From Variovorax sp. OK212 (GTDB taxonomy: Bacteria; Pseudomonadota; Gammaproteobacteria; Burkholderiales; Burkholderiaceae_C), in the NCBI RefSeq assembly GCF_900112425.1, contig NZ_FOLP01000010.1, forward strand, positions 124,001 through 188,000: DNA of 64,000 nt. The letters are read 5' to 3'. The notes under the pieces were generated by a model. The model was given only the letters and a program-made list of their open reading frames with translations, was not told the DNA's origin and did not search any database. Positions within the stretch are counted from its first letter, which is position 1, and every line of letters begins with the position of its first letter. Positions 32,432-41,588 of this stretch are shown here, piece after piece. Both the position numbers and the translations under genes were made by a program.

Positions 32432-34732
32432 ATGCGCAGCAGCTACCACCGAACGCCCCGCAAGGCCACGCAACGTTTCCTTGCCACGGCGCTGGCACTG
32501 GCCCTGGGCGCCGCCGGCGCGCTGGGCGCAGGCAACGCTTTGGCCCATGGCGGCGCGGCCCACATGGTGCCGCTGAAGAAGACCGTTGAAGACTTCGGCG
32601 CCACGGTGCGCTGGGACGGCTTCGGCGGCGTGTTCACCATCTCGCGCAACGGCACGCTGGTGCGCGTCAAGCCAGGCTCGAAGACCGCGCTGATCAACGG
32701 CCAGCCGCTGCAGCTCGACGTGCCGGTGGTCATGCGCAAGGGCACGGCCTTCGTGTCGCACGACTTCATCAACCAGGTGTTCCAGTCCAGCCTGGACAAG
32801 ACCTTCGTGGTCGAGCGCGTGGCCAACCCGCTGAACCCGCTCACGGCCGCCGAGATCCGGGCCACGGTCGACGTGCTGAAGGCCTCCGGGCGCTACAAGC
32901 CCGGCCTGCGCTTCACCGAGATCAGCGTGAAGCGCCCGCCGAAGGACCAGGTGTGGGCCTTCGCGCTGGCCGGGCAAGCGGTGCAGGCGCCGCGCCAGGC
33001 CGAGTTCGTCGCGCTCGACGGCAAGAAGGTGATCGAGGGCACGGTCGACCTCGCGGCGCGCAGCCTCACGGCCTGGAAACCGGTGGAAGGCGCGCACGGC
33101 ATGGTGCTGCTGGACGACTTCGCCACGGTGCAGAGCGCCATCGAGGCCAGCGCCGACTACGCCAGGGCGCTGGCCGTGCGCGGCATCGCCGACGTGAAGA
33201 AGGTGGTGGCCACGCCGCTGACCGTGGGCTACTTCGACGGCAAGGACTCGCTGCGCCAGGAAGACCGCCTGCTGAAGGTGGTGAGCTACCTGGACGTGGG
33301 CGACGGCAACTACTGGGCGCACCCGATCGAGGGGCTGGTGGCGGTGGTCGACCTCGAGCAGAAGAAGGTCATCAAGATCGAGGACGGCGGCCTGGTGCCG
33401 GTGCCGCTCAAGCCCACGCCCTACGACGGGCGCGACCGCGCGGGCGCACCCGCGCCCAAGCCGCTGGACATCACCGAGCCCGAGGGCAAGAACTACACCA
33501 TCGCCGGCAACACGCTGCACTGGCGCAACTGGGACTTCCATGTGCGCCTCGACTCGCGCGTGGGGCTGGTGCTGTCGACCGTCACGTACAACGACAAGGG
33601 CACGAAGCGCAAGGTGATGTACGAGGGCTCGCTGGGCGGCATGATCGTGCCCTACGGCGACCCCGACACAGGCTGGTACTTCAAGGCCTACCTCGACTCC
33701 GGCGAGTACGGCATGGGCACGCTGACCTCGCCCATCGAGCCGAACAAGGACGCGCCGCAGAACGCGGTGCTGCTGGACGCCACGCTGGCCGACTACACCG
33801 GCACGGCCACCCAGGTGCCGCGCGCCATCGCGGTGTTCGAGCGCTACGCCGACGCGGAATTCAAGCACCAGGAAATGGGCAAGCCCAACATCAGCGTGGA
33901 ACGCCGCGAACTGGTGGTGCGCTGGATCAGCACGGTGGGCAACTACGACTACATGTTCGACTGGGTGTTCGCGGAGAACGGCACCATCGGCATCAACGCG
34001 GGCGCCACCGGCATCGAGGCGGTGAAGGGCGTGAAGTCGCGCACCATGCAGGACGCCACCGCCGCCGAGGACACACGCTACGGCACGCTGCTGGACCACC
34101 ACATCGTGGGCACCACGCACCAGCACATCTACAACTTCCGCCTCGACATGGACGTGGACGGCGAGGCCAACTCGCTCACCGAGGTCGACCCGGTGGTGCT
34201 GCCCAACACCCGCGGCGGCCCGCGCACCAGCACCATGCAGACGGTGCAGCGAACGGTGCAGAACGAGCAGCAGGCGGCGCAGAAGTTCGACCCCTCGACC
34301 ATCCGGCTGCTGAGCAACCCGGCGAAGAACAACAAGGTCGGCAACCCGGTGTCGTACCAGCTCATTCCGTACGCGGGCGGCACGCACCCGATTGCCAAGG
34401 GCGCCAACTTCGCCAAGGACGAGTGGATCAACCACCGCCTGAGCTTCATGGACCGCCAGCTCTGGGTGACGCGCTACAACCCCGACGAGCAGTTCCCCGA
34501 AGGCAAGTACCCGAACCGCTCCGACAAGGACACGGGCCTGGGCCAGTTCACGGCCGACAACCAGGACATCGTGAACACCGACAACGTGGTGTGGCTCACC
34601 ACCGGCACCACGCACGTGGCGCGCGCGGAGGAGTGGCCGATCATGCCCACCGAGTGGGTGCACGCGCTGCTCAAGCCCTGGAACTTCTTCGACGAGACGC
34701 CGACGCTGGGGCTGAACCGCCCCGCGAAATGA
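32432..34732 (+). CDS. tynA: Periplasmic copper amine oxidase (tyramine/phenylethylamine oxidase-like)
   Basis: A 766-aa exported quinoenzyme that deaminates primary amines to aldehydes with release of ammonia and H2O2. A signal peptide ends near residue 38 (GNALA-HGG). Next is the copper amine oxidase N-terminal domain (TVRWDGFGGVFTISRNG), as in E. coli TynA, then N2/N3 domains and the catalytic domain. All active-site residues are seen: catalytic base Asp422 (YLDSGEYGMG), the topaquinone-forming Tyr505 (VGNYDY), and copper ligands His563 and His565 (THQHIYNF) and His728 (THVARAEEW). Good AAGGA ribosome site. A serine hydrolase gene overlaps its stop. Confidence 0.95.
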   Translation: MRSSYHRTPRKATQRFLATALALALGAAGALGAGNALAHGGAAHMVPLKKTVEDFGATVRWDGFGGVFTISRNGTLVRVKPGSKTALINGQPLQLDVPVVMRKGTAFVSHDFINQVFQSSLDKTFVVERVANPLNPLTAAEIRATVDVLKASGRYKPGLRFTEISVKRPPKDQVWAFALAGQAVQAPRQAEFVALDGKKVIEGTVDLAARSLTAWKPVEGAHGMVLLDDFATVQSAIEASADYARALAVRGIADVKKVVATPLTVGYFDGKDSLRQEDRLLKVVSYLDVGDGNYWAHPIEGLVAVVDLEQKKVIKIEDGGLVPVPLKPTPYDGRDRAGAPAPKPLDITEPEGKNYTIAGNTLHWRNWDFHVRLDSRVGLVLSTVTYNDKGTKRKVMYEGSLGGMIVPYGDPDTGWYFKAYLDSGEYGMGTLTSPIEPNKDAPQNAVLLDATLADYTGTATQVPRAIAVFERYADAEFKHQEMGKPNISVERRELVVRWISTVGNYDYMFDWVFAENGTIGINAGATGIEAVKGVKSRTMQDATAAEDTRYGTLLDHHIVGTTHQHIYNFRLDMDVDGEANSLTEVDPVVLPNTRGGPRTSTMQTVQRTVQNEQQAAQKFDPSTIRLLSNPAKNNKVGNPVSYQLIPYAGGTHPIAKGANFAKDEWINHRLSFMDRQLWVTRYNPDEQFPEGKYPNRSDKDTGLGQFTADNQDIVNTDNVVWLTTGTTHVARAEEWPIMPTEWVHALLKPWNFFDETPTLGLNRPAK

Positions 34733-36075
34733 CGGACCGCGACCGCACACCGAACAACGACACCGCACGCACCGACATGAACAACCGCTCTACTTCACAT
34801 CCGTCTTCGCGCCCCAAGCTCGCGCAGCTCGCGCGCGCCACCACCGCGCTGGTCGCCACGCTCGGCATGGCCGCCGGCCTGCAGGCGCAAGCCCAGGCCC
34901 AGCCCGCCGCGCCGCAGGACGAAGTCTTCGGCCGCTACGAAGACCTGATGACGCTGCCGCCCGAGCTGCAGGCCCCCACCTACCGCCACATGGACCGGCT
35001 GTACCCGACGCGCACGATCCAGCGCGGCACGCATGTGCACCCGCTGCCCGAGGGGAAGAAGATCGACGTGAGCTACCAGGTGGGTGATCAGCGCTACGGC
35101 ATCGACGAGTTCATGGCACGCAACCGCACGGCCGGCCTGCTGGTGCTCAAGGACGGCAAGGTCGTGCTCGAGCGCTACGCCATGGGCAACGACGCGAAGA
35201 CGAAATGGCTGTCGTTCTCCGTGGCCAAGTCGCTGTCGTCCACGCTGGTGGGCGCGGCGGTGAAGGACGGCTTCATCGCCAGCCTCGACGATTCGGTGGT
35301 CAAGTACGTGCCCGCGCTGCGCGGCTCGGCCTACGACGAGGTCACGGTGAAGCAGGTGCTGCAGATGAGCTCCGGCGTGGCCTGGAACGAGGACTACCTC
35401 GACCCCGCGTCCGACCGCCGCCAGATGCTGCGCGCCCAGCTCGCGCAGGAAAAAGGCGCGGTGCTGAAGTTCATGGCCCAGCTGCCGCGCGTGGCGCCGG
35501 CGGGCACCCGGTTCAACTACAGCACGGGCGAGACCTACCTGGTCGGCGAGATCCTCGCGGGGGCCATCAAGCAGCCGATCAGCGCGTACCTGTCGAAGAA
35601 GATCTGGGCGCCCTTCGGCATGGAGGCCGACGCCTACTGGCAGCTCGACTCGCCCAACGGCCAGGAGTTCACCGGCAGCGGCGTGAACGCCACGCTGCGC
35701 GACTTCGGGCGCTTCGGCCTGTTCGTGCTCGAAGGCGGCGTGGCCGGCGGCAAGCAGGTGCTGCCCGCGAACTGGATCGCCGACGCCACGCGCGCCGACC
35801 CGGCGCAGCGCCTCGCGCCCGGCACGCTCAAGGGCTTCGAGCCGATGGGCTACGGCTACCAGTGGTGGACCTTTCCGGTCGGCGAGAAGGCGCTGCCCAA
35901 CCTCGACGGCGGGCTGTTCGCCGCGCTCGGCATCTTCGGCCAGCAGATCTACATCAACCCGAAGGAGAAGCTGGTGGTCGCGATCCACAGCACCTGGCCC
36001 AAGCCCATCCACGGGCCGAGCCTGGTCGAGACCGACGCGCTGCTCGGCGCGCTGACGGCCGCCCTTCGCAAGTAG
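34729..36075 (+). CDS. Exported serine hydrolase, 6-aminohexanoate-oligomer hydrolase (NylB)-like
   Basis: A 448-aa beta-lactamase-fold hydrolase with an N-terminal export signal (TTALVATLGMAAGLQAQA). The SxxK motif is Ser164-Val-Ala-Lys167 (SFSVAKS); the second motif is NYSTGETY, and GIFGQQIYI stands in place of KTG. The segment WNEDYLDPASD is like that of NylB amide hydrolases, so cleavage of an amide or ester with an amine-bearing part is plausible. Its ATG overlaps the amine oxidase stop (ATGA), which ties the two in translation; ATG at 34777 is an alternative giving a more usual signal peptide. Substrate unknown; esterase activity is possible. Confidence 0.8.
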   Translation: MTDRDRTPNNDTARTDMNNRSTSHPSSRPKLAQLARATTALVATLGMAAGLQAQAQAQPAAPQDEVFGRYEDLMTLPPELQAPTYRHMDRLYPTRTIQRGTHVHPLPEGKKIDVSYQVGDQRYGIDEFMARNRTAGLLVLKDGKVVLERYAMGNDAKTKWLSFSVAKSLSSTLVGAAVKDGFIASLDDSVVKYVPALRGSAYDEVTVKQVLQMSSGVAWNEDYLDPASDRRQMLRAQLAQEKGAVLKFMAQLPRVAPAGTRFNYSTGETYLVGEILAGAIKQPISAYLSKKIWAPFGMEADAYWQLDSPNGQEFTGSGVNATLRDFGRFGLFVLEGGVAGGKQVLPANWIADATRADPAQRLAPGTLKGFEPMGYGYQWWTFPVGEKALPNLDGGLFAALGIFGQQIYINPKEKLVVAIHSTWPKPIHGPSLVETDALLGALTAALRK

Positions 36076-36162
36076 GCGCGCAGCCGTCGCACAGCAAACG
36101 CACGGCAGGCGCACATCAGGCGCATTCCGCAGATTCAAGAACAACACACCGACGGATTCGAG

Positions 36163-37746
36163 ATGAATGACTTTGCAACCCCTTCGTTCACGCCGGGCGA
36201 CAACAGCCGCCGCGGCTTCCTCAAGCTCGGCGCGGCCGTGCTCGCGGCACCCGTCGCGCTGAACGCGACGGCGCAAGCCGCCGGCGCCACCGCGCGCTCG
36301 CAACGCGAGATCACCGGCTGGAGCGCCGTGCAGCTGTCGCAGGCGATCCGGTCGCGCAGCGTGTCCTGCGTGGAAGTGATGGGCGCGTACCTGGCGCAGA
36401 TCGACCGGCTCAACCCGAAGGTCAACGCCATCGTGTCGCTGCAGGCGCGCGACGGTCTGCTGGCGCAGGCCGGCGAACGCGACACGCAACTGGCAACCGC
36501 CAGGGCGGCGGGCCGCAACGTCGGCTGGATGCACGGTTTTCCGCAGGCGCCGAAGGACCTGACGAACACCGCGGGCATTCCGACCACGCAGGGCTCGCCG
36601 ATCTTCAGGAACCATGTGCCCAAGGCCGATTCGATCATCGTCGAGCGCGCGCGCAAGGCCGGCGCGGTGCTCATCGGCAAGACCAACGCGCCCGAGTTCG
36701 GCCTGGGCTCGCACACCTACAACAAGGTGTTCGGCACCACCGTCAACGCCTACGACACCACGCGCAGCGCGGGCGGCAGCAGCGGCGGCGCGGCGGTGGC
36801 CCTGGCGCTGGACATGCTGCCGGTGGCCGACGGCAGCGACTTCATGGGCTCGCTGCGCAACCCCGCGGGCTGGAACAACGTGTTCGGCTTTCGCCCTTCG
36901 GCCGGCCGCGTGCCCTACGGCCCGACCGGCGAGGTGTTCATCCAGCAGCTCGGCTACGAAGGCCCGATGGGCCGCAGCGTGGGCGACGTGGCGATGCTGC
37001 TGTCGACCCAGGCCGGCTACGACCCGCGCACGCCGCAGTCGCTGAAGGACGACCCGGCCGTGTTCGCGCAACCGCTGGCCAGGGACATGAAGGGCGCGCG
37101 CATCGGCTGGCTCGGCGACTACAACGGCTACCTGCCGATGGAGGCCGGCGTGATGGACACCTGCCAGCGCGCGCTGAAGCACTTCGAGACCATCGGCTGC
37201 ACGGTCGAGGCGGTGCAGCCCGACTTCTCGATGGAACGGCTGTGGAAGACCTGGCTGGTGATGCGCGGCTTCATGGTGGCGGGCATTGCGGGCGGGCTGT
37301 ACAACGACCCCAAGCTGCGCCCCCTGCTCAACGACGCGGCGGTGTGGGAGATCGAGAACGGGTTGAAGCTCAATGCGGCCGATGTCTACAAGGCCTCGTC
37401 GGACCGCTCGGCCTGGTACCAGGCGCTGCAGGCGCTCTACCAGCGCTACGACTACCTGGTGCTGCCCACCGCGCAGGTGTTCCCGTTCGACGCCAGGCTC
37501 GACTGGCCGAAGACCGTGGCCGGCAAGCCGATGGACACCTACCACCGCTGGATGGAAGTGGTGATCGGCGGCACGCTGGCCGGCGTGCCGACGCTCGCGG
37601 TGCCCGCGGGCTTCGGGCCCGGCGGCTTGCCGATGGGCCTGCAGGTGATGGGCCGGCCGCAGGCCGACCTGGCGGTGCTGCAGCTGGGGCATGCCTACGA
37701 GCAGGCCAGCGGCTACACGGCCAAGCGCAGCGCGCTGCTCGCTTGA
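36163..37746 (+). CDS. Tat-exported amidase (amidase signature family)
   Basis: A 527-aa amidase. The N-terminus has a twin-arginine signal (NSRRGFLKLGAAVLAAP, residues 14-30), so the enzyme is exported folded. The Ser-cisSer-Lys triad is complete: Lys131 (APKDLTN), Ser207 (SAGGSSGG) and Ser230 (DFMGSLRNPA). Amidases of this family hydrolyse aryl or alkyl amides; a periplasmic location next to a periplasmic amine oxidase suggests release of an amine from an amide. It starts 87 nt after the serine hydrolase and overlaps the SCO-like gene by 1 nt (TGATG). Specificity cannot be predicted. Confidence 0.88.
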   Translation: MNDFATPSFTPGDNSRRGFLKLGAAVLAAPVALNATAQAAGATARSQREITGWSAVQLSQAIRSRSVSCVEVMGAYLAQIDRLNPKVNAIVSLQARDGLLAQAGERDTQLATARAAGRNVGWMHGFPQAPKDLTNTAGIPTTQGSPIFRNHVPKADSIIVERARKAGAVLIGKTNAPEFGLGSHTYNKVFGTTVNAYDTTRSAGGSSGGAAVALALDMLPVADGSDFMGSLRNPAGWNNVFGFRPSAGRVPYGPTGEVFIQQLGYEGPMGRSVGDVAMLLSTQAGYDPRTPQSLKDDPAVFAQPLARDMKGARIGWLGDYNGYLPMEAGVMDTCQRALKHFETIGCTVEAVQPDFSMERLWKTWLVMRGFMVAGIAGGLYNDPKLRPLLNDAAVWEIENGLKLNAADVYKASSDRSAWYQALQALYQRYDYLVLPTAQVFPFDARLDWPKTVAGKPMDTYHRWMEVVIGGTLAGVPTLAVPAGFGPGGLPMGLQVMGRPQADLAVLQLGHAYEQASGYTAKRSALLA

Positions 37747-38384
37747 TGCCCATCGCTCGCGCGCACCGCAGGGCCTTTCTCGGCGCGCTGCCGGGCCTCG
37801 CGGCGATGGGCCTGTGGCCTGGCGCTGCGTTCGCGCACGATGCGCATGCAGCACATGGCCAGCCTGTGAAGGATGCGGTGGTACCGATGAAGCAGCCTGA
37901 AGGCCCGGTCACGGACCGCGCACCGGTCGGTGCGATTCCGCTTCAGCTGGCCGACGGGCGCAAGGCGAACCTGCAGGCGCTGCTGCGCGGCCAGCTCACG
38001 GCCGTGCAGCTGATGTTCACCGGATGCGGCACCACCTGCCTCGTTCAAGGCGCGCTGTTCGCGCAGGTGCAGGAACAGCTGCGTGCGCGCCAGGTGAATG
38101 CCCGCCTGCTGTCGATCAGCATCGACGCGCTCGGCGACGATGCCAAGGGGCTGGATGCGTGGCTGACCAAGTTCGGCGCGCAACGCGATGCATGGACGGC
38201 CGCGGTGCCCGAGCTTCGCGGCGTGGAGCGCATGCTTTCCGCGTTCCAGCTCGGCAGCGCGCAGGACGCGGTGCCGCACCTGAACCGCGTCTTCCTCTTC
38301 GACCGGCGCGGCGCGATGACCTGGGCGACCGCGGTGGACCCGCAGCCGGCCCAGGTCACCGAGTTGCTGTCACGCCGCGCCTGA
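37746..38384 (+). CDS. SCO1/SenC-like copper-binding thioredoxin-fold protein
   Basis: A 212-aa exported protein with an Arg-rich signal (AHRRAFLGALPGLAAMGL). The copper/thiol site is Cys94 and Cys98 (FTGCGTTCLV) plus His178 (AVPHLNRVFLFD), as in SCO proteins that deliver copper to cytochrome oxidase. A His/Asp/Ala stretch after the signal (HDAHAAHG) may also bind metal. In this cluster it probably helps load copper into the amine oxidase rather than cytochrome oxidase; that is inference, since no cox genes are near. The ATG overlaps the amidase stop by 1 nt. It converges on the aldehyde dehydrogenase gene with only 3 nt between stops. Confidence 0.85.
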   Translation: MPIARAHRRAFLGALPGLAAMGLWPGAAFAHDAHAAHGQPVKDAVVPMKQPEGPVTDRAPVGAIPLQLADGRKANLQALLRGQLTAVQLMFTGCGTTCLVQGALFAQVQEQLRARQVNARLLSISIDALGDDAKGLDAWLTKFGAQRDAWTAAVPELRGVERMLSAFQLGSAQDAVPHLNRVFLFDRRGAMTWATAVDPQPAQVTELLSRRA

Positions 38385-38387
38385 ACC

Positions 38388-39794
38388 TCAAGAGAAGATC
38401 ACCTGGGCGTCGGTGTATTCCTTCAGCCCCTCTTCCGCGAACTCCACGCCGAGCCCCGAAGCCTTCACGCCGCCGAAGGGCGCGTTGGGCTGGATGGCGC
38501 CGTGCTTGTTGATCCACACCGAGCCGCATTCCATGCGGCTGGCCACGCGCCGTGCGTGCTCGATGTCGCTCGACCACACCGAGCCGCCCAGGCCGTTCTC
38601 GCTGTCGTTGGCCGCGCGAATGGCTTCGTCGACATCCGAGTAGCGGATCACGGGCAGCGCGGGGCCGAACTGTTCCTCGTCGACCAGCGCGTCGCCGTTC
38701 TTCAGGCCCGCCACGATGGTCGCGGGGAAGAACAGGCCCTCGCCCGGCTCGCCGCCGGTGAGCAGCTGGCCCTTCTTCTTCGCGTCGGCCACCAGCCGCG
38801 CGACCTTGTCGAACTGCATGCGGTTCTGCACCGGGCCGAGCACGTTCTTCTCGTCCATGCCGTCGCCCATGGGCACCTTCTTCGCGAAGGCCGCGAGGTG
38901 CTCGCACACGTCGTCGTGGATGCGCTCATGCACGTACAGGCGCTTCATGGCCGCGCAGGTCTGGCCGTTGTTCAGGAAGGCGCCCCAGAAGAGACCCTCG
39001 GCAATGGCCTTGGGGTCGGCGTCGGGCAGCACGATGCCGGCGTCGTTGCCGCCGAGTTCGAGCGTGAGCCGCTTCATGGTGCGCGCGGCCGACTGCATCA
39101 CCTTCTGGCCGGTGGCGCAGGAGCCGGTGAACACGATCTTGCGGATGACGGGGTCGGCCGCCATGTCGGCACCGAGGTTCGAGGTGCGGTCGTCGCAGCT
39201 CACGCTGTTGACCACGCCCTCGGGCAGCACCTCGTTGAGCAGCTCCACGAAGCGCAGCGTGGCCAGCGGCGTGTACGGAGAAGGCTTGATGACCACCGTG
39301 TTGCCCGTGCGCAGCGCCGGCAGCACGTGCCACACGGCGATCATCACGGGGAAGTTCCACGGTGTGATCGAGCCGACCACGCCCACGGGCTTGCGGAAGA
39401 TCTCGACGCGGCCCTGTGCGTTGTCCTGCAGCACGCGCGGCGGCAGCGACAGCGCCGCGGTGGCGCCGGCCCAGGCGGCGGCGCCGCCCATTTCCCAGCG
39501 CGAGCCCAGGCCGTTGAGCGGCTTGCCCTGCTCCAGCGTGAGCAGGCGGGCGAGTTCCTCGGCGTGCGCGCCGATCTTCTCGGTGACGGCCCGGCAGGCG
39601 GCGGCGAGTTCGTCATCGGGCTTTTGCGACCAGCTGGTGAAGGCCTTGCGGGCGGCGGCCACGGCGGCGTCGAGGTCGGCGCGAGAGCCGTTGGGCGCGG
39701 TGCCGACCACCTGGCCGTTGGCGGGGTTGCGCACCTCGAAGGAAGTCGCGCCCTGCACCGCGCGGCCGCCGATGGTCATTCTTGTCTCTTGCAT
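38388..39794 (-). CDS. NAD(P)-dependent aldehyde dehydrogenase
   Basis: A 468-aa cytoplasmic aldehyde dehydrogenase. Seen: TPWNFPVMIA and KPSPYTPL (cofactor site), FTGSCATGQKV, Glu246 (LELGGND) and nucleophile Cys280 (NNGQTCAAMKR), and the end GVKASGLGVEF. It would oxidise the aldehyde from the amine oxidase to the acid, like FeaB in the phenylethylamine route. It is on the opposite strand, converging with the exported cluster and lying beside the FeaR-like regulator gene (118 nt upstream, same strand). The ATG at 39794 has a GAGGA site; a second ATG at 39779 is possible. Aldehyde range unknown. Confidence 0.9.
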   Translation of the reverse strand: MQETRMTIGGRAVQGATSFEVRNPANGQVVGTAPNGSRADLDAAVAAARKAFTSWSQKPDDELAAACRAVTEKIGAHAEELARLLTLEQGKPLNGLGSRWEMGGAAAWAGATAALSLPPRVLQDNAQGRVEIFRKPVGVVGSITPWNFPVMIAVWHVLPALRTGNTVVIKPSPYTPLATLRFVELLNEVLPEGVVNSVSCDDRTSNLGADMAADPVIRKIVFTGSCATGQKVMQSAARTMKRLTLELGGNDAGIVLPDADPKAIAEGLFWGAFLNNGQTCAAMKRLYVHERIHDDVCEHLAAFAKKVPMGDGMDEKNVLGPVQNRMQFDKVARLVADAKKKGQLLTGGEPGEGLFFPATIVAGLKNGDALVDEEQFGPALPVIRYSDVDEAIRAANDSENGLGGSVWSSDIEHARRVASRMECGSVWINKHGAIQPNAPFGGVKASGLGVEFAEEGLKEYTDAQVIFS

Positions 39795-39911
39795 TCTTTG
39801 TCCTCGTTGGGTTGATGCTGGAACGCACCGCCGCACGGCGGGCGCCGGCCCAATGTAGGAAAAGCAAGGCCCTGCGTCTTGGAGCAGGACGTCAGCGCAT
39901 GGACTCAGGCG

Positions 39912-40946
39912 TCAGTGCAGCGGCGGGTCCGGCTCGATGCGGCCCAGTTGCCCGGGCGGCACGCCGAAGCGCTTGCGGAACTCGCGGTGGAAGAAGGACA
40001 GGTCGTTGAAGCCGCAGTCGTAGGCCACCACCGAAACCGCCACCGCCGGTGCGCCGCGCTTGGCGGCGGCTTGGAGCGACGCATGGGCGGCTGCCAGCCG
40101 GGCGTCGAGGATGTGGCGGCTCGGGGACACGCCCAGCGACTCGAAGGCACGCTGCAGCAGGCGCGGCGACACGCCCAGGTGCCGCGCGAGGTCGCCCGCG
40201 TGGAAGGCCGGGTCCTGGAAGTGCAGGGCCACGTGGTCGAGCGCCTTGCGCAGCACGCCTTCGCCGGCGCTGCGCGCGAGCGCCGGCACCTGCCGGGCGC
40301 GCTCGACCAGCACCGAGCCGAACACGCCGAGAAAGGCCTCCACCAGGTGCGCGTCGTCGCTCTGCCCGCTTTCGAGCATGCGCGCCAGGATGGCCCGCAT
40401 GGCGAAGCCGAGCGCGTCGCCGCGCCGCACGCACACGCCGCCTTGCAGCGCGGGGCCGAAGCGCGCGAGCATGTCGGCGCGCGGCAGGTGGACCGACACC
40501 TGCTGCGAGCAGGCGCCGTCGTAGACGAATTCGGAGGGGCGCGCGGAATCGATCAGCACGATGTCGCCGGCCTGCACCGCCACGCGCTGCTCGCCTTGGC
40601 ACATGAGCGCGCCGCCGTGGTCCTGGAACACCAGGAAGAAATGCTCGCGGTCGTCGCCGCGGATGGCGCGCGCGTCGCGGTACACGCGCTGCAGGTTCTG
40701 GCCGATGAGCGCAAAGTCGACACCGCCCGCGCGCCGCACCTCGATGCCGCCCGACACGGTGTGCTGCCGCGGCATGGGCACCGCGGCGAAGTTGCCGCAG
40801 ACGGCCTGCAGGCGCGGGCCGACGAGCTCCAGCGGCATCTCGGCGCGCATCAGCGGCGTCAGAGGCATCAGGGGCATCAGGGGGCCGCCTGTCACGGCGA
40901 GCGGCATGGCGCGGGTGGCCGGTGCGGGAAACGGGGAAGCGCTCAC
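39912..40946 (-). CDS. FeaR-like AraC-family transcriptional activator
   Basis: A 344-aa regulator with the AraC-binding-like sensor domain (GQNLQRVYRDARAI, then EHFFLVFQDHGGALMCQG) and a C-terminal double helix-turn-helix (HAGDLARHLGVSPRLLQRAF, and AYDCGFNDLSFFHREFRKRF). FeaR activates tynA and feaB in E. coli, and this gene flanks an aldehyde dehydrogenase and an amine oxidase cluster, which fits. The GTG at 40946 is preferred: AAGGAG lies 10 nt before it and it overlaps the stop of the upstream gene by 4 nt (GTGA). The ATG at 40907 is the alternative. Target genes are inferred. Confidence 0.82.
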   Translation of the reverse strand: MSASPFPAPATRAMPLAVTGGPLMPLMPLTPLMRAEMPLELVGPRLQAVCGNFAAVPMPRQHTVSGGIEVRRAGGVDFALIGQNLQRVYRDARAIRGDDREHFFLVFQDHGGALMCQGEQRVAVQAGDIVLIDSARPSEFVYDGACSQQVSVHLPRADMLARFGPALQGGVCVRRGDALGFAMRAILARMLESGQSDDAHLVEAFLGVFGSVLVERARQVPALARSAGEGVLRKALDHVALHFQDPAFHAGDLARHLGVSPRLLQRAFESLGVSPSRHILDARLAAAHASLQAAAKRGAPAVAVSVVAYDCGFNDLSFFHREFRKRFGVPPGQLGRIEPDPPLH

Positions 40947-41566
40947 GTCGAGGTGTCTCCTTGCAGCGCATGCTCGCCGGGCTTCCAGGGGCCCATGGCC
41001 ACCCCGGCGTTCCACAGCGCGAGCGCGCCCGGCAGTATGGCGCGGCTGCCGATCCTTGCCACGCCCCGCTTGCGGATCTCGCGGTTCAGGCGCGACGAGA
41101 AGGCGGTGATCTTGCCGAAGTCCCAGGCGCCGACGTCGCCCATTTCCGGCAATGTGGCCGACCAGGCCTGCGCCCGCTTCAGGGTGTTGTGGTTGGTGTG
41201 CGAATCTTCCAGCCGCGTGTCGCCTTCGGGCAGCGCGCCCAGGTAGAGCTGCACGAGGCCCCAGCCGTCGGCGTTGTAGCGAAAGGTCGCGCCACCGCAG
41301 GCCTTCGGGTCGAGCGACACGCGCCGCGGCACGAACGGCGGCCCGGCGCCCGGCACGTAGAGCTGCAGGTGAACGGCCCGCCACTTTCCGCCATGGGGAT
41401 AGCGCCGCTCGAACTGGGCGAGCACGTCGCCCGCCGAGTGGAAGCGCCTGAGCGGCTGCCCGAAGTCGGAGGCCAGCTCGTGCACCTCGCAGGCACCGTC
41501 GGCCAGCAGCCACGCGAGCAGGCCCTCGTGGTCTTCGGGCGTGGCGTAGAAGTCGCAGTTCGGCAT
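40943..41566 (-). CDS. Conserved-looking protein of unknown function coupled to the FeaR-like gene
   Basis: A 207-aa soluble protein without signal peptide or membrane segment. It starts MPNCDFYATPEDHEGLLAWL, has a mixed alpha/beta central part with several Trp/Tyr (FRYNADGWGLVQLYLGAL), and ends with SSRLNREIRKRGVARIG and a short flexible tail. The N-terminus looks like a small regulatory fold, but I do not recognise a family. Its stop overlaps the regulator's GTG start (GTGA), so the two are made together; ruvA follows the other way, 22 nt upstream on the same strand. Possible regulator accessory, unproven. Confidence 0.7.
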   Translation of the reverse strand: MPNCDFYATPEDHEGLLAWLLADGACEVHELASDFGQPLRRFHSAGDVLAQFERRYPHGGKWRAVHLQLYVPGAGPPFVPRRVSLDPKACGGATFRYNADGWGLVQLYLGALPEGDTRLEDSHTNHNTLKRAQAWSATLPEMGDVGAWDFGKITAFSSRLNREIRKRGVARIGSRAILPGALALWNAGVAMGPWKPGEHALQGDTST

Positions 41567-41588
41567 GCCTGTGCGCCCTCTCGCGTTC

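Noticed and set aside
34729..37746. Cluster as a true nylon-oligomer degradation system
   Set aside because: NylB-like motifs are present, but the amidase shows only general amidase signatures and cannot be tied to the cyclic dimer hydrolase from sequence alone.
34795..37854. A 1019-codon minus-strand open frame opposite the serine hydrolase and amidase
   Set aside because: It spans two well-supported genes on the other strand, has low-complexity Arg/His/Ala composition and no start signal.
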